Shown: piece by piece, positions 48,676 to 57,472 of the stretch
How positions within the stretch are numbered: position 1 is the stretch's first letter
Layout of the letters: every line of letters begins with the position of its first letter
Source: a virus
Length of the DNA: 64,000 nt
Strand: one strand, 5' to 3'
IMG/VR virus record: IMGVR_UViG_3300035180_001563
Location: 1 to 64,000 of that record
Made by a program: the position numbers and the translations under genes
The notes under the pieces: generated by a model
Database searches by the model: none
What the model saw: the letters and a program-made list of their open reading frames with translations, nothing else
Told to the model about the DNA's origin: nothing

Positions 48676-51600
48676 CTAGAACGTGCCACCATCAATAACC
48701 TGACCCACAATCATTGCATTTGTAATACCATAACCAGTCGTGGTTGTTGGTGTTGCAGTTACTTGTGAGAACGGAACAGTTAACGCTACGGCTGTACCAA
48801 TTGCAGTTACTAATCCTTTCGAGTTAACTGTGATTGGGTAATGATTTGCACCACCTGTGTTATACGTTCCTGCAACTACTCCACTATTCGCAAGTGTCAG
48901 AACAACTGAAGTGGTACCAGAACCAGTTGCATCACCAGTGAATGTGATATTTTGGTTTCCAGTCAAATAAGCAGTCGTAGATGCAGCAGTTACCTGACCT
49001 TGAGCATTTACTGTGAATGTGTTGTAACCAGAACCAGCGGTAACTGCGGTGTTAGTAATACTAAACGCATTTCCAGATAATGTTAAACCTGTTCCAGCTG
49101 TATACGTATTAGCTCCGGTAAACTGGGAGAACGTAATGTTTGTGGTTCCAACAGTGATTACGCCTGATACGTTTTCTGTCCAACCTGTACTTGCTAAGGT
49201 AGTACCTTGATCAACATACACAGCCATACCAGCGACTTGTGTTGAAGTTGTTGCATCTGTTGCACGACCCCAAGCACCTGTGGCAACAATATATATGCCA
49301 TTCTGTGAACCTGTTGTTTGATTCTTAACCAACACACGGTCCCCAGCAACAACAGCAACGCCATCAATTGTTTGTGTACCAGAAAGTGTTATATTTGCAG
49401 TTGTTGCAACACGAACTGCTTCTTTCCACGACAATCCAGCGACAGCATTATCAACATACTGTTTAGTAGCTGCACCAAGAACATTTACTGGATCTCCTGA
49501 AAGAACCAACAATCCGGTCATAGTGTCACCGGCTTTATTAACTGGTGTATATGCTAACGCTGTTGTAACATCACTAGATGTGAGTGTTACTGCACCAGTA
49601 CGTGTATTAAAGGACAATACACCAGTATTTCCAAACGTAATGTTGCCTGTTGCTCCTGAAACGCTAATACCAGAACCTGCAATTGCTGATAATACACCAG
49701 TGTTAGCAATCGTAACTGCCCCTGTTGCCCCGGAAACGCTAATACCAGAACCCGCTACATTTGACGTAACACCAGTATTGTTGATTGTAACTGTTCCTGT
49801 TCCATTAGAAACGTTAATTGCTGTTCCAGCTGTTACTGTTTTATATTCAAGTCCAGTTGCACCTGAATTGACTCCAAGAATCTGATTGGCTGCTCCAATT
49901 GAAGAAAGTCCAGTTCCACCATAACCTGTTGCAACTGTTGTTCCATTCCAGACACCAGATGTAACAGTTCCCAATGTAACTATAGAACTACTACCTGCAG
50001 CAGGTGCACGAGAGGTATCAGTTGGGTGAATATGATCTTGTCTTGCATACAAATATGAAGTACCGACTGCAACTGTTCCATCCATAATTGGATTAGCTGT
50101 ACCGGCTTGACCAAGAACAAACGCAGTAGTTGCAATTTGTGTTGAGTTAGTACTAACAGCTGCTGTTGGAGCAGATGGAGTTCCTGTAAATGTTGGAGAT
50201 GCTAATAATGCATACGAGGCTGCAGGTGTACCACCTAGATTGGTTGAATTTGAAGCTGTCCCAGAAATATTAATACTCCACGTTCCAGAAGCACCAGTAC
50301 CTGTCAATGTTGGAGCGTAAACTGAGTTAATATCAGTAATACCATAACCTGCAACTGTTGTGGGTTTACTTGTAATTGAACTCCATGCTGGTGTGATTGT
50401 TACTGCTGAACCAGTTGCTGTTACACGTCCTTTAGCATCTACAGTATATGGTGTAATTGCTGTTACACTATTGTTGTATGTTCCTGCAGTGACTCCACTA
50501 TTTGCAAGTGTTAATGTAATTGCTGTTGTTCCTGAACCAGTAGCATCACCAGACAATGTGATATTCTGGTTTCCAGTCAAATAAGCGGTTGTAGAAGCTG
50601 CTGTGACTTGACCTTGACTGTTAACTGTAAATGTATTATAACCAGAACCGGCGGTAACTGCGGTATTTGTAATACTGAAAGTGTTTCCAGATAATGTTAA
50701 GCCTGTTCCTGCAGAATATGTGCCAGAACCGGTAAATTGAGCAAATGCTAAACTTGTTGTCCCAACTGTAATTGCACCAGTTGTTGTTTGTGTCCACCCT
50801 GTATTTGCTAATGTGGAACCTTGATCAACATAAACCGTCAAACCTTGAATCTCTGTTCCTAAATCAGCATCTGTAGATCTTGTCCATGCACCAGAACCTG
50901 CAATGTAAATACCATTTTGAGATGCTGTTGTTTGATTTTTAACTAAAACACGATCACCAGCAATAGTAGTATACCCATCAATCGACTGTAATCCTGAAAG
51001 AGTTATGTTTGCAGTAGTTGCACACATAACAGCTTCTTTCCAAGAAAGACCTGCAATGGCATTATCCACATATTGTTTTGTGGCAGCACCTAAAGCTGCT
51101 GATGGATCTCCTGAAAGAACTAACAATCCAGTCATCGTATCGCCGGCTTTGTTAACTGGTGTATATGCTAACGCTGTTGTAATATCACTAGCGGTTACTG
51201 CAGTTGTTCCAGTAACAAGACCTTTGCCGTTTCTAGTAATTTTTAAGAAAGAACCTGAACCACTGTCGGTAATTGTTGCAAGAGTTGCTGTTATTGCTGT
51301 AGTACCTGACCCAGACACGTCTCCAGAAAGAGTAATTGTTTGGTTTCCAGACAATGGAGTATATCCAAGAGCTGTGCTGACATCTGAAGATGTTAATGTA
51401 ACAGCTCCTGTTCTACCAAATACAGACGTTACTGGAAAAGCAATCGCTGTAGCTGATGCTGCTGTTACTAAACCTTTACCATTTACTGTAAACGATCCTA
51501 CGTGTGTACTATCTCCAAATGTTCCTACGTTTGAGTTAACTGTTGCTAAGGTAAGAGAAACAGCGGCTCCACTAACTGAACCAGAAACATCACCAGAGTA

Positions 51601-51762
51601 TGTGTACAAACCAACCTGAATGACACTGTCTGTGCCATTATTGATGTGCATATACATCTTACCATCATATGTGTTTAACCCTACTTCACCGATAGCAATA
51701 TCTGTGATCGCAGGAATTTTTCCTGGGGTTGACGTTCGTTTTAAAAGAATCTGATTTGACAT
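48676..51762 (-). CDS. Giant tail fibre protein (1028 residues) with internal duplication
   Basis: AGGAG before ATG. NQILLKRTSTPGKIPAITDI plus IGEVGLNTYDGKMYMHIN is the attachment block. Two long near-copies of about 200 residues start at DTMTGLLVLSGDPSAALGAA and DTMTGLLVLSGDPVNVLGAA. Both continue through GLSWKEAV, ATTANITLSG, GDRVLVKNQTT, QNGIYI, GYNTFTVN and a SGDATGSGTT shaft. The KEAVxxATTANITLSG module is widespread in phage fibres. The high Thr/Gly/Ala content fits a trimeric beta shaft. Confidence 0.8.
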   Translation of the reverse strand: MSNQILLKRTSTPGKIPAITDIAIGEVGLNTYDGKMYMHINNGTDSVIQVGLYTYSGDVSGSVSGAAVSLTLATVNSNVGTFGDSTHVGSFTVNGKGLVTAASATAIAFPVTSVFGRTGAVTLTSSDVSTALGYTPLSGNQTITLSGDVSGSGTTAITATLATITDSGSGSFLKITRNGKGLVTGTTAVTASDITTALAYTPVNKAGDTMTGLLVLSGDPSAALGAATKQYVDNAIAGLSWKEAVMCATTANITLSGLQSIDGYTTIAGDRVLVKNQTTASQNGIYIAGSGAWTRSTDADLGTEIQGLTVYVDQGSTLANTGWTQTTTGAITVGTTSLAFAQFTGSGTYSAGTGLTLSGNTFSITNTAVTAGSGYNTFTVNSQGQVTAASTTAYLTGNQNITLSGDATGSGTTAITLTLANSGVTAGTYNNSVTAITPYTVDAKGRVTATGSAVTITPAWSSITSKPTTVAGYGITDINSVYAPTLTGTGASGTWSINISGTASNSTNLGGTPAASYALLASPTFTGTPSAPTAAVSTNSTQIATTAFVLGQAGTANPIMDGTVAVGTSYLYARQDHIHPTDTSRAPAAGSSSIVTLGTVTSGVWNGTTVATGYGGTGLSSIGAANQILGVNSGATGLEYKTVTAGTAINVSNGTGTVTINNTGVTSNVAGSGISVSGATGAVTIANTGVLSAIAGSGISVSGATGNITFGNTGVLSFNTRTGAVTLTSSDVTTALAYTPVNKAGDTMTGLLVLSGDPVNVLGAATKQYVDNAVAGLSWKEAVRVATTANITLSGTQTIDGVAVVAGDRVLVKNQTTGSQNGIYIVATGAWGRATDATTSTQVAGMAVYVDQGTTLASTGWTENVSGVITVGTTNITFSQFTGANTYTAGTGLTLSGNAFSITNTAVTAGSGYNTFTVNAQGQVTAASTTAYLTGNQNITFTGDATGSGTTSVVLTLANSGVVAGTYNTGGANHYPITVNSKGLVTAIGTAVALTVPFSQVTATPTTTTGYGITNAMIVGQVIDGGTF

Positions 51763-51781
51763 TTACTACTCCTATTTTTGG

Positions 51782-52114
51782 TTAAAATGTTCCTGCATCT
51801 AGTGATATTTCTATATTTTGTGCTGATATTAATTTCCCAGTTTGATCTACCGTAAACTGTCCAACAGAACTAGCAGTTCCATATGTACCTGCCAATATCC
51901 CACTTGCTGTTGCTGTTGATAATAAAACCCAATCTGTGTTAGTTTGTCCTGTTTTAAGGTACAACCCACTATCTGTTCCAAAAGAACGAAGGAATAGAGA
52001 TCCTTCAGGGGCCTCGTAACCGGTTACTGAAGGATCAATTGTGCCTTGCGTTATTAAAACATCATCACTTAATGATAATGTTTCAATTCTAAATGCACTG
52101 TCTATGTGAGCCAA
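51782..52114 (-). CDS. Small fibre-associated structural protein
   Basis: 110 residues, TTG start with AAGGAA upstream. FRIETLSLSDDVLITQGTID and GYEAPEGSLFLRSFGTDSGLY form the attachment-type block, followed by a GTASSVGQFTVDQTGKLIS shaft fragment like one unit of the giant fibre. It is probably a minor fibre or connector protein. Confidence 0.62.
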   Translation of the reverse strand: MAHIDSAFRIETLSLSDDVLITQGTIDPSVTGYEAPEGSLFLRSFGTDSGLYLKTGQTNTDWVLLSTATASGILAGTYGTASSVGQFTVDQTGKLISAQNIEISLDAGTF

Positions 52115-52136
52115 GGTTGTTTCCTTTTAAAAAAGA

Positions 52137-53336
52137 TTAAACTGCAGAAACGCGCTTGATCTTAACTTCCATGTTTGTTGTAGATGTTACTGTTAGCACT
52201 AAATCACCACCTGATACTGTAACAGCTGCTGCAATTCCAGCAACACCAACGCCAAGCCTTAAAATTCCATATTCGTTATAATCAACATCTGCACCATTAG
52301 TTGCACCTAATACTTCAAAAGAGGACATATTAGCAGGTGTTCCTGTTTGTGTTGCGTAAACGATCCATTTAGCAACAACCGCAGTAACTGTATCTGTAAT
52401 ACTTTGTGTACCAGTTCCAACAACTTTCTTACCAGACTGTTCAACATAATCTGCAAGTGCTTGAATATTAGAATCAACAGAACTACCAGCAGTGATGATT
52501 GTATTTGTAGTTACACCAGCACCAATCGCGGAATCCAATTGTGTCAATACGTTTGTGATACTTGTTGGAGAGGTAACATTGTTAAATGTTGCTCCTGCTG
52601 CATTAAATGTACCATTAGCATTAACTAAACCACCAACGGATGTTTCAATGGCATCAACTTCTGTTTGTACGTTATTAGATTGACCCTGTAATGTAGAAAT
52701 CTGACCATTAATCGTTGTAATACTTCCATTTATTGTGGTAATATCACCTTCTACTGTAGTCATACGACCAACAAATGCTGGATCAATTGTTATTACATAA
52801 CCCACATCAGAAGAACCTGACACTGCGATCAAATTTGCTGTACCCTGCACGTTCGAGTTTGTATTATCAATTATATCAACACCACCAGATGTATTCCAGA
52901 CTAAACCGTCACCTGCATTTGCATAGAAAGCTGTACCTGCTCCAACAACGAACCAACCTGATGTTGATGCCTTATAATAATCTCCAGCGTCTTTTCCATT
53001 TGTTGGGAGAGTTGCTAAATCAAAAGGAGTTACTTGTGCAACACCAGCTGTTAACACTCCAACATAATTAAACGCATTTCCTAAGTTTGTGATTTCTGTT
53101 TGAAGATTAGTAATCTGAGAATCTACATAACTGGATGCAGCTTGTTTGGACCACTTATTGGTACCTACTCCAGCAGTAATTTTTGTATATAAATCGCCAG
53201 AACTATGATCAAGATACAACGAACCTACGGGAGCCAAACTTGGGTCACCCGCTGCTCCTGGTACACCAGCACCTTCAAGAATTTGAATATTGTCTAATTC
53301 TAAACCTTTTGTAATACGAAACATTGATAAAGCCAT
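52137..53336 (-). CDS. Fibre/connector structural protein with coiled coils
   Basis: 399 residues, AGGAG before ATG. MFRITKGLELDNIQILEGAG and APVGSLYLDHSSGDLYTKI form the attachment block. ITNLQTEITNLGNAF and TTVEGDITTINGSITTINGQ are coiled-coil/heptad stretches. The last 90 residues (AVVAKWIVYATQTGTPANMS, AVTVSGGDLVLTVTS) match the C-terminal module of 53382-53732. Likely part of the fibre or a neck/whisker protein. Confidence 0.68.
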   Translation of the reverse strand: MALSMFRITKGLELDNIQILEGAGVPGAAGDPSLAPVGSLYLDHSSGDLYTKITAGVGTNKWSKQAASSYVDSQITNLQTEITNLGNAFNYVGVLTAGVAQVTPFDLATLPTNGKDAGDYYKASTSGWFVVGAGTAFYANAGDGLVWNTSGGVDIIDNTNSNVQGTANLIAVSGSSDVGYVITIDPAFVGRMTTVEGDITTINGSITTINGQISTLQGQSNNVQTEVDAIETSVGGLVNANGTFNAAGATFNNVTSPTSITNVLTQLDSAIGAGVTTNTIITAGSSVDSNIQALADYVEQSGKKVVGTGTQSITDTVTAVVAKWIVYATQTGTPANMSSFEVLGATNGADVDYNEYGILRLGVGVAGIAAAVTVSGGDLVLTVTSTTNMEVKIKRVSAV

Positions 53337-53381
53337 GATAAACTCACTCCTAAAAATTTGTTATTTGGTTAATAAATTCAA

Positions 53382-53732
53382 TTACGTTGTCTTTATATTT
53401 GCTATATTTATTACAAAATCAAAACTCTCATGGTTAATTACACTAATTGTAATCAGTCCGGATTGAATACTCACTTCAAGAGTAAAATTCAAACTATCTC
53501 CCACAATACCATATGAATTGTATGAAACGGTAGTTCCCACCTTAACTGCTAAAATTTCAAATGCTTGAGCTTTAGTATTTGGTTGATCTGTGATCGTTAC
53601 AATCCATTTAGCAGATATTCCACTACTTTGGACCAGTATCGTTTGTGTATTAGGAGGGACTGTGTATGTGCTTGGGTATCCCAAAACACTACCCAAGCCA
53701 CCTTGGACTGGTTTGGATAAAACTAATGGCAT
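53382..53732 (-). CDS. Small structural protein, tip module
   Basis: 116 residues, AAAGGA before ATG. VPPNTQTILVQSSGISAKWI, VTITDQPNTKAQAFEILAVK and SVQSGLITISVINHE repeat the C-terminal module of the 399-residue neighbour as a stand-alone protein. It is first in the direction of transcription of the 53.7-48.7 kb fibre operon. Confidence 0.65.
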   Translation of the reverse strand: MPLVLSKPVQGGLGSVLGYPSTYTVPPNTQTILVQSSGISAKWIVTITDQPNTKAQAFEILAVKVGTTVSYNSYGIVGDSLNFTLEVSIQSGLITISVINHESFDFVINIANIKTT

Positions 53733-53859
53733 GTCTTTCCTTTGTAAGGATGTTATTCGTTGTTAGTGTATTTACTTCACTTTTAAAATAATTATTAGAT
53801 TTGTTTAACAAATTTAATAGGTTAAAAACATACTTCGATTCTTCTTTGTGTTTGTAAAC

Positions 53860-53867
53860 AATAAATA
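53860..53867 (+). promoter_or_regulatory. Late-type promoter box AATAAATA, plus strand
   Basis: 31 nt before the ATG at 53899, on the plus strand, divergent from the fibre operon. Confidence 0.45.
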
Positions 53868-53898
53868 ATAAGAAACATTTTAAAAACAAGGAAGTCAA

Positions 53899-54522
53899 AT
53901 GAATGTCATCATTAGTTCATTCTTAACCCAAAACAACGAACCTGCGTTGGGTCTGTTACCTACAATACGTATTTGGAAAATAACTGAAACATCCCAAACA
54001 CTTGTAGTTCCTGGTAGTGGACCAGAACTAACAATGACTGAGGTTGGGGATGGTTTTTATAAATTTGATTTTACTGATACATTGGGGTTTAATTCATTAA
54101 ACACTTATGTTGCTAGAATTGATGGAGGAGTTGCATTGGATAGTACTGGAGAACGGTTCCAGGCTGTTAATATCGACCTCACTACTGCAGGTAATGCCAC
54201 TATCACACCAACAGATATCAGTACTATTGTTAATGGTGTATGGGATGCAACAGCAACAAACCATATGGTACCTGGAACAATGGGGTCATTTCAGAATGAA
54301 ACTCACGCGGATGCACAACAAACTTATATCAATGTGACTACAGCTATTAACCTAATGACAACATTATTAAAATATGAAAGAAATAGAACAAGAATAGATA
54401 AATCAGCCATGACGTTAACTGTTTACGATGATGATGGAATTACACCTATTGAAGTATTTAATCTTAGGGATTCTACGGGCAGTCCATCAGTCACTGAAGT
54501 ATGTGAACGACTTCCAGTATAA
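53899..54522 (+). CDS. Virion-type protein
   Basis: 207 residues, AAGGAAG before ATG. A beta domain (IISSFLTQNNEPALGLLPTI, GDGFYKFDFTD) is followed by NGVWDATATNHM and a helical region, then YDDDGITPIEVFNLRDSTG. The domain order resembles small structural proteins of T4-like marine phages, often predicted as neck or tail components. It begins a three-gene plus-strand unit. Confidence 0.62.
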   Translation: MNVIISSFLTQNNEPALGLLPTIRIWKITETSQTLVVPGSGPELTMTEVGDGFYKFDFTDTLGFNSLNTYVARIDGGVALDSTGERFQAVNIDLTTAGNATITPTDISTIVNGVWDATATNHMVPGTMGSFQNETHADAQQTYINVTTAINLMTTLLKYERNRTRIDKSAMTLTVYDDDGITPIEVFNLRDSTGSPSVTEVCERLPV

Positions 54523-54533
54523 AGGAAAATATT

Positions 54534-55001
54534 GTGGATTCTATGGGTGGCATTCTTCTAAAAGGTCTTGGTGCTCCAGCATGCTGTGGATTAATATTAG
54601 CACAATTTAATCTTGCTAAGTGTTGTCAATATACAGTCACTGTAACATCACCAATACAATATGATGGAGGATCTCGACCATTGGCTCCTGGAGAAATACA
54701 TCAGTTTTACACTCCAGTGAGTCCAACAGGAAGAGTAACACCTGGAATTAAACCATTAGAATATTTAACACCATACAATCCCCCAAGGCCGGTTGATAAA
54801 ATTGTCGTCGAGTTAAAGGTTAAGGACAAAGACCCAATCGTTAAGGAATATTACGTTCCTCAATATCACTCTAAAGTTATTTTACAAGTAACCAGATTTA
54901 CAGCGGGAACTGCAGGTATTATATCGGTATCAGTTACAAATTTAAAAAATGAGTTTAAGAAAAAAATACAAGTATTCATTGATAAATTCACCAAACGATA
55001 A
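54534..55001 (+). CDS. Virion-type protein, cysteine-rich N-terminus
   Basis: 155 residues from GTG with AAAGGA 7 nt upstream. The N-terminus GAPACCGLILAQFNLAKCCQ is Cys/Ala-rich and partly hydrophobic. The rest is basic with beta strands (DKIVVELKVKDKDPIVKEYYV). No family recognised. It is co-oriented with its neighbours with a 12-nt gap. Confidence 0.6.
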   Translation: MDSMGGILLKGLGAPACCGLILAQFNLAKCCQYTVTVTSPIQYDGGSRPLAPGEIHQFYTPVSPTGRVTPGIKPLEYLTPYNPPRPVDKIVVELKVKDKDPIVKEYYVPQYHSKVILQVTRFTAGTAGIISVSVTNLKNEFKKKIQVFIDKFTKR

Positions 55002-55004
55002 ATA
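54997..55004 (+). promoter_or_regulatory. Late-type promoter box GATAAATA, plus strand
   Basis: 19 nt before the ATG at 55023, overlapping the stop of the previous gene. Confidence 0.45.
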
Positions 55005-55022
55005 AACAAAAAAGGTTTAAAC

Positions 55023-55619
55023 ATGGACACTATTACCGTCAATCGTACAAAACAAACAACAGTGGAATTTGATTTAAGAGTTGAAGGAGCTTCTACAGAA
55101 GATGCCCGTTCCAGGCTTATAATTCATTGTGAAGGGTTTAATTTAATGTTTGATTGTAAGCGAGATTCTCAATCTACTTTCATAACTACTATTCCCCCTG
55201 TTTCTTTTCTCGATAGAGGAACTCATGATTGTAGCGTTGAAGTTATAATAAACGGTCAATTGTTTACTCCTCTGAAAGGTACTGTTATTGCTGTTGATGA
55301 CGTATCAGTTTCTGTGTCACCCAAATCAAACTCAAAAGATGAAAATAATGAGGAAGGTGAAGAATATGAAGAAGAGAAAGCTTCTCCTAAATCAATTTTA
55401 AATTATATGCAAAACCATGATGCTGTTGAGGAAGAAGAAACAGTAACTGAACATATTACCCCAATAATAAAAACACCAAGAAAGATTGAAAAGAAGAAGA
55501 AAAGTGTAGTTAATGAGAAGGAAGTTAAAGTACGACAAATTTTAGAGTCTATGGATCACCCCGTAAAGAAGAAAACAAGATCCATTTCTCTAAAAACTCT
55601 CACTTCAACAAAAAATTAA
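55023..55619 (+). CDS. T4-like conserved protein, possible prohead core component
   Basis: 198 residues. A beta-sandwich N-terminal half (VEFDLRVEGASTEDARSRLI, FNLMFDCKRDS, VEVIINGQLFTPLKGTVIAV) is conserved in T4-like phages. The second half is highly charged: acidic (EDENNEEGEEYEEE-type) then Lys-rich. Such charge-segregated tails are typical of scaffold or core proteins, but this role is inferred. It converges on the SWIM gene; the 3' ends overlap by 4 nt. Confidence 0.6.
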   Translation: MDTITVNRTKQTTVEFDLRVEGASTEDARSRLIIHCEGFNLMFDCKRDSQSTFITTIPPVSFLDRGTHDCSVEVIINGQLFTPLKGTVIAVDDVSVSVSPKSNSKDENNEEGEEYEEEKASPKSILNYMQNHDAVEEEETVTEHITPIIKTPRKIEKKKKSVVNEKEVKVRQILESMDHPVKKKTRSISLKTLTSTKN

Positions 55620-56128
55620 ATCACGATTCTCATGACTTCAAGTTGATCTATCAACTTGAACAAATGTTTACACATTCCAGGTTTGTGAGAAGGATTAACA
55701 TCGGGTCTGTTTGTTTTCTTTACGTACGGAGGAGGTGGATTTCCATCCAATGAATCTTTTTGATAATTGGTTTGAGCAAATCTGTAATAAAAATCCATAC
55801 AATTACACTTCACTTTAACGTCATTTACACCTGAATTGATGGGGTGAATGTTGTAACTGGTTCCATCGGAACCATCAAATGAAACTAATCTGTTCGATGG
55901 TTGTGTCTCATAAAAAACATTTTCAAACTCAATAGAACAGTTATATCTATGTCCTCCACTATTAGCAACAGCATCAACTTTAAGCACATTAGACTTAGTA
56001 TATGGCAGCAGTTTCACGTTTGAAATGTTTATAGAGCTTACTACCTTTTGCCTTTTGGATGTATCGGGAAATGCATCTTCCGACGACTTCTGTAAATTTT
56101 TAAGCGTAAGTTCTAGTAACGTTGTCAT
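55616..56128 (-). CDS. SWIM-type zinc-finger protein
   Basis: 170 residues, AGAGG before ATG. The first half is beta-rich. VKVKCNCMDFYYRFAQ, then KPGMCKHLFKLIDQL, give the CxCx(n)CxH SWIM zinc pattern with a long proline-rich insert (PPPPYVKKTNRPDVNPSHK). SWIM domains bind DNA or protein. Conserved in T4-like marine phages next to the terminase region; function unknown. A perfect TATAAATA box lies 19 nt upstream. Confidence 0.75.
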   Translation of the reverse strand: MTTLLELTLKNLQKSSEDAFPDTSKRQKVVSSINISNVKLLPYTKSNVLKVDAVANSGGHRYNCSIEFENVFYETQPSNRLVSFDGSDGTSYNIHPINSGVNDVKVKCNCMDFYYRFAQTNYQKDSLDGNPPPPYVKKTNRPDVNPSHKPGMCKHLFKLIDQLEVMRIVI

Positions 56129-56146
56129 ATGAAAACCTCTTTATTG

Positions 56147-56154
56147 TATTTATA
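56147..56154 (-). promoter_or_regulatory. Late promoter TATAAATA
   Basis: A perfect minus-strand match 19 nt before the SWIM gene ATG. Confidence 0.6.
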
Positions 56155-56167
56155 TCAAAAATAACTG

Positions 56168-56196
56168 TTGACTGATTTGTTTTTATGTTGTATAAT
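56168..56196 (+). promoter_or_regulatory. Strong sigma70-type promoter, antisense to terL
   Basis: TTGACT, a 17-nt spacer and TATAAT on the plus strand. Transcription would start near 56203 and run into the 3' end of the minus-strand terL C-half. No plus-strand gene follows. The 100 nt after it are AT-rich with an imperfect inverted/direct repeat (AAACTATTTTA, GTTTAAAACTATTTT). Confidence 0.6.
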
Positions 56197-56299
56197 TACA
56201 TTGTCCCACCCGCATGTAATAACTATATAATATTTAAACTATTTTAAAACCGTTTAAAACTATTTTTTAGTATTTAACAGTTCTCTTTACCCTAATTCA

Positions 56300-57472
56300 T
56301 TACATGCCCCCAAACGGATCAAAGCTGTTCGGATCATTTGGGTCAGTAAAAGTTCCTCTAGGCTTCACATGTCCATACCCCTGAGTATAAACCATTGGTG
56401 TACCCTGCTCAGTTTCATCATACTGCTCTTGGTCATATCCATCTTCAATCTCTTCCATTTGATATAACAATTCGAATGCTTTATCTTCAAACATTGAAAT
56501 CTCCTCAATTATACGAACAATGATTAATGTTGCTGAGATGGAATCATCAGTTGAACCATATTGTGCTGCATAAGTTCCCATCTTTCGCACATATGTCTTT
56601 AGTTCTGCAAGTAAAGGTTTTGATTTCACTCCCATTTTTCCTTTAGTGATCAACTCCTTTAGATTATTACATGCTTTAGCCTTCGATTTCCCGGTTGTAG
56701 TCATTCCCAAACGCCCCTTACCGACCTCTGATACGAAATGTGCTTCGGGTGGATTATCGTCATTCTGATAAAGAGCAATAATTCCTTCCCCAACACCATT
56801 ATTCTCAACAGAGAAGTAAGCTAATGCTCCTAATCGTTCAATTGACCTTATAGCATATTTCAGAGTTTTGTATAAATCAGATGAAGAAGTGGTATTTGAT
56901 CTAAATTCACCATATTGAATTAACGATGGAAACTCAAATATTTCTATTGAACTCATATCACTACCAGTCCCTGTAGATGGATCAACGCCAATTAAAAAGT
57001 TTTGACCTTTAGTTGGCGTGTCAAACCAATGAATTCCATATTGATCTGGTTCTGGTAAGTTTTTGGTGACAATATTGTTTAATACGTGAGAACTAATCAA
57101 CAAAGCATCTGACGATAGGAAATGACAATTATGTGATAATACCCCGTTTGTCATATATGTGTGAGTTTGGGAATTAATTATATCATAAACATCTTCAACC
57201 TTATTGAAATTCACACTTTCAACTTCCACCCGACTGTGATTGTCACCAACAAGCTCTATTCCTGGATAAAGATCTTGTGTGAATACTTCTTTTGATGTGT
57301 TATATTCAAAAAAACGATGATTATGAGTAACATCAATGTAGGTTTCATTTGTAAACTTAACCCGATAGGTTTTCTTATTTTGTTGTTTTCGAATTCCATC
57401 AAATTCAACAAAACCATGTTCGGATTTAATTTTTATCCCTATATTATTTTTAATGAACTCTAAATTTTCCAT
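56300..57472 (-). CDS. terL (17) C-part: Large terminase C-half with C-intein
   Basis: The ATG at 57472 (MENLEFIKNN) is preferred over 57511, because the earlier one lies in codons that encode the endonuclease C-terminus in another frame. Residues 1-115 are the C-intein: VTHNHRFF (block B, T-x-x-H), VEDVYDIINSQTHTYMTNG (block F), and VLSHN (block G, penultimate His, terminal Asn). The extein starts with Cys+1 (CHFLSSDALLI). Then comes the RNase-H-like nuclease: FLIGVDPSTGTGSDMSSIEI (first Asp), SVENNGVGEGI (Glu), and STDDSISATLI (late Asp). Trans-splicing with the N-half should restore gp17. Confidence 0.85.
   Translation of the reverse strand: MENLEFIKNNIGIKIKSEHGFVEFDGIRKQQNKKTYRVKFTNETYIDVTHNHRFFEYNTSKEVFTQDLYPGIELVGDNHSRVEVESVNFNKVEDVYDIINSQTHTYMTNGVLSHNCHFLSSDALLISSHVLNNIVTKNLPEPDQYGIHWFDTPTKGQNFLIGVDPSTGTGSDMSSIEIFEFPSLIQYGEFRSNTTSSSDLYKTLKYAIRSIERLGALAYFSVENNGVGEGIIALYQNDDNPPEAHFVSEVGKGRLGMTTTGKSKAKACNNLKELITKGKMGVKSKPLLAELKTYVRKMGTYAAQYGSTDDSISATLIIVRIIEEISMFEDKAFELLYQMEEIEDGYDQEQYDETEQGTPMVYTQGYGHVKPRGTFTDPNDPNSFDPFGGM

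Noticed and set aside
50360-51619. Long plus-strand frames inside the fibre genes (for example 51005-51619)
   Set aside because: They are antisense shadows caused by the repetitive Thr/Val/Gly codon pattern; no ribosome sites, and composition mirrors the sense frame.
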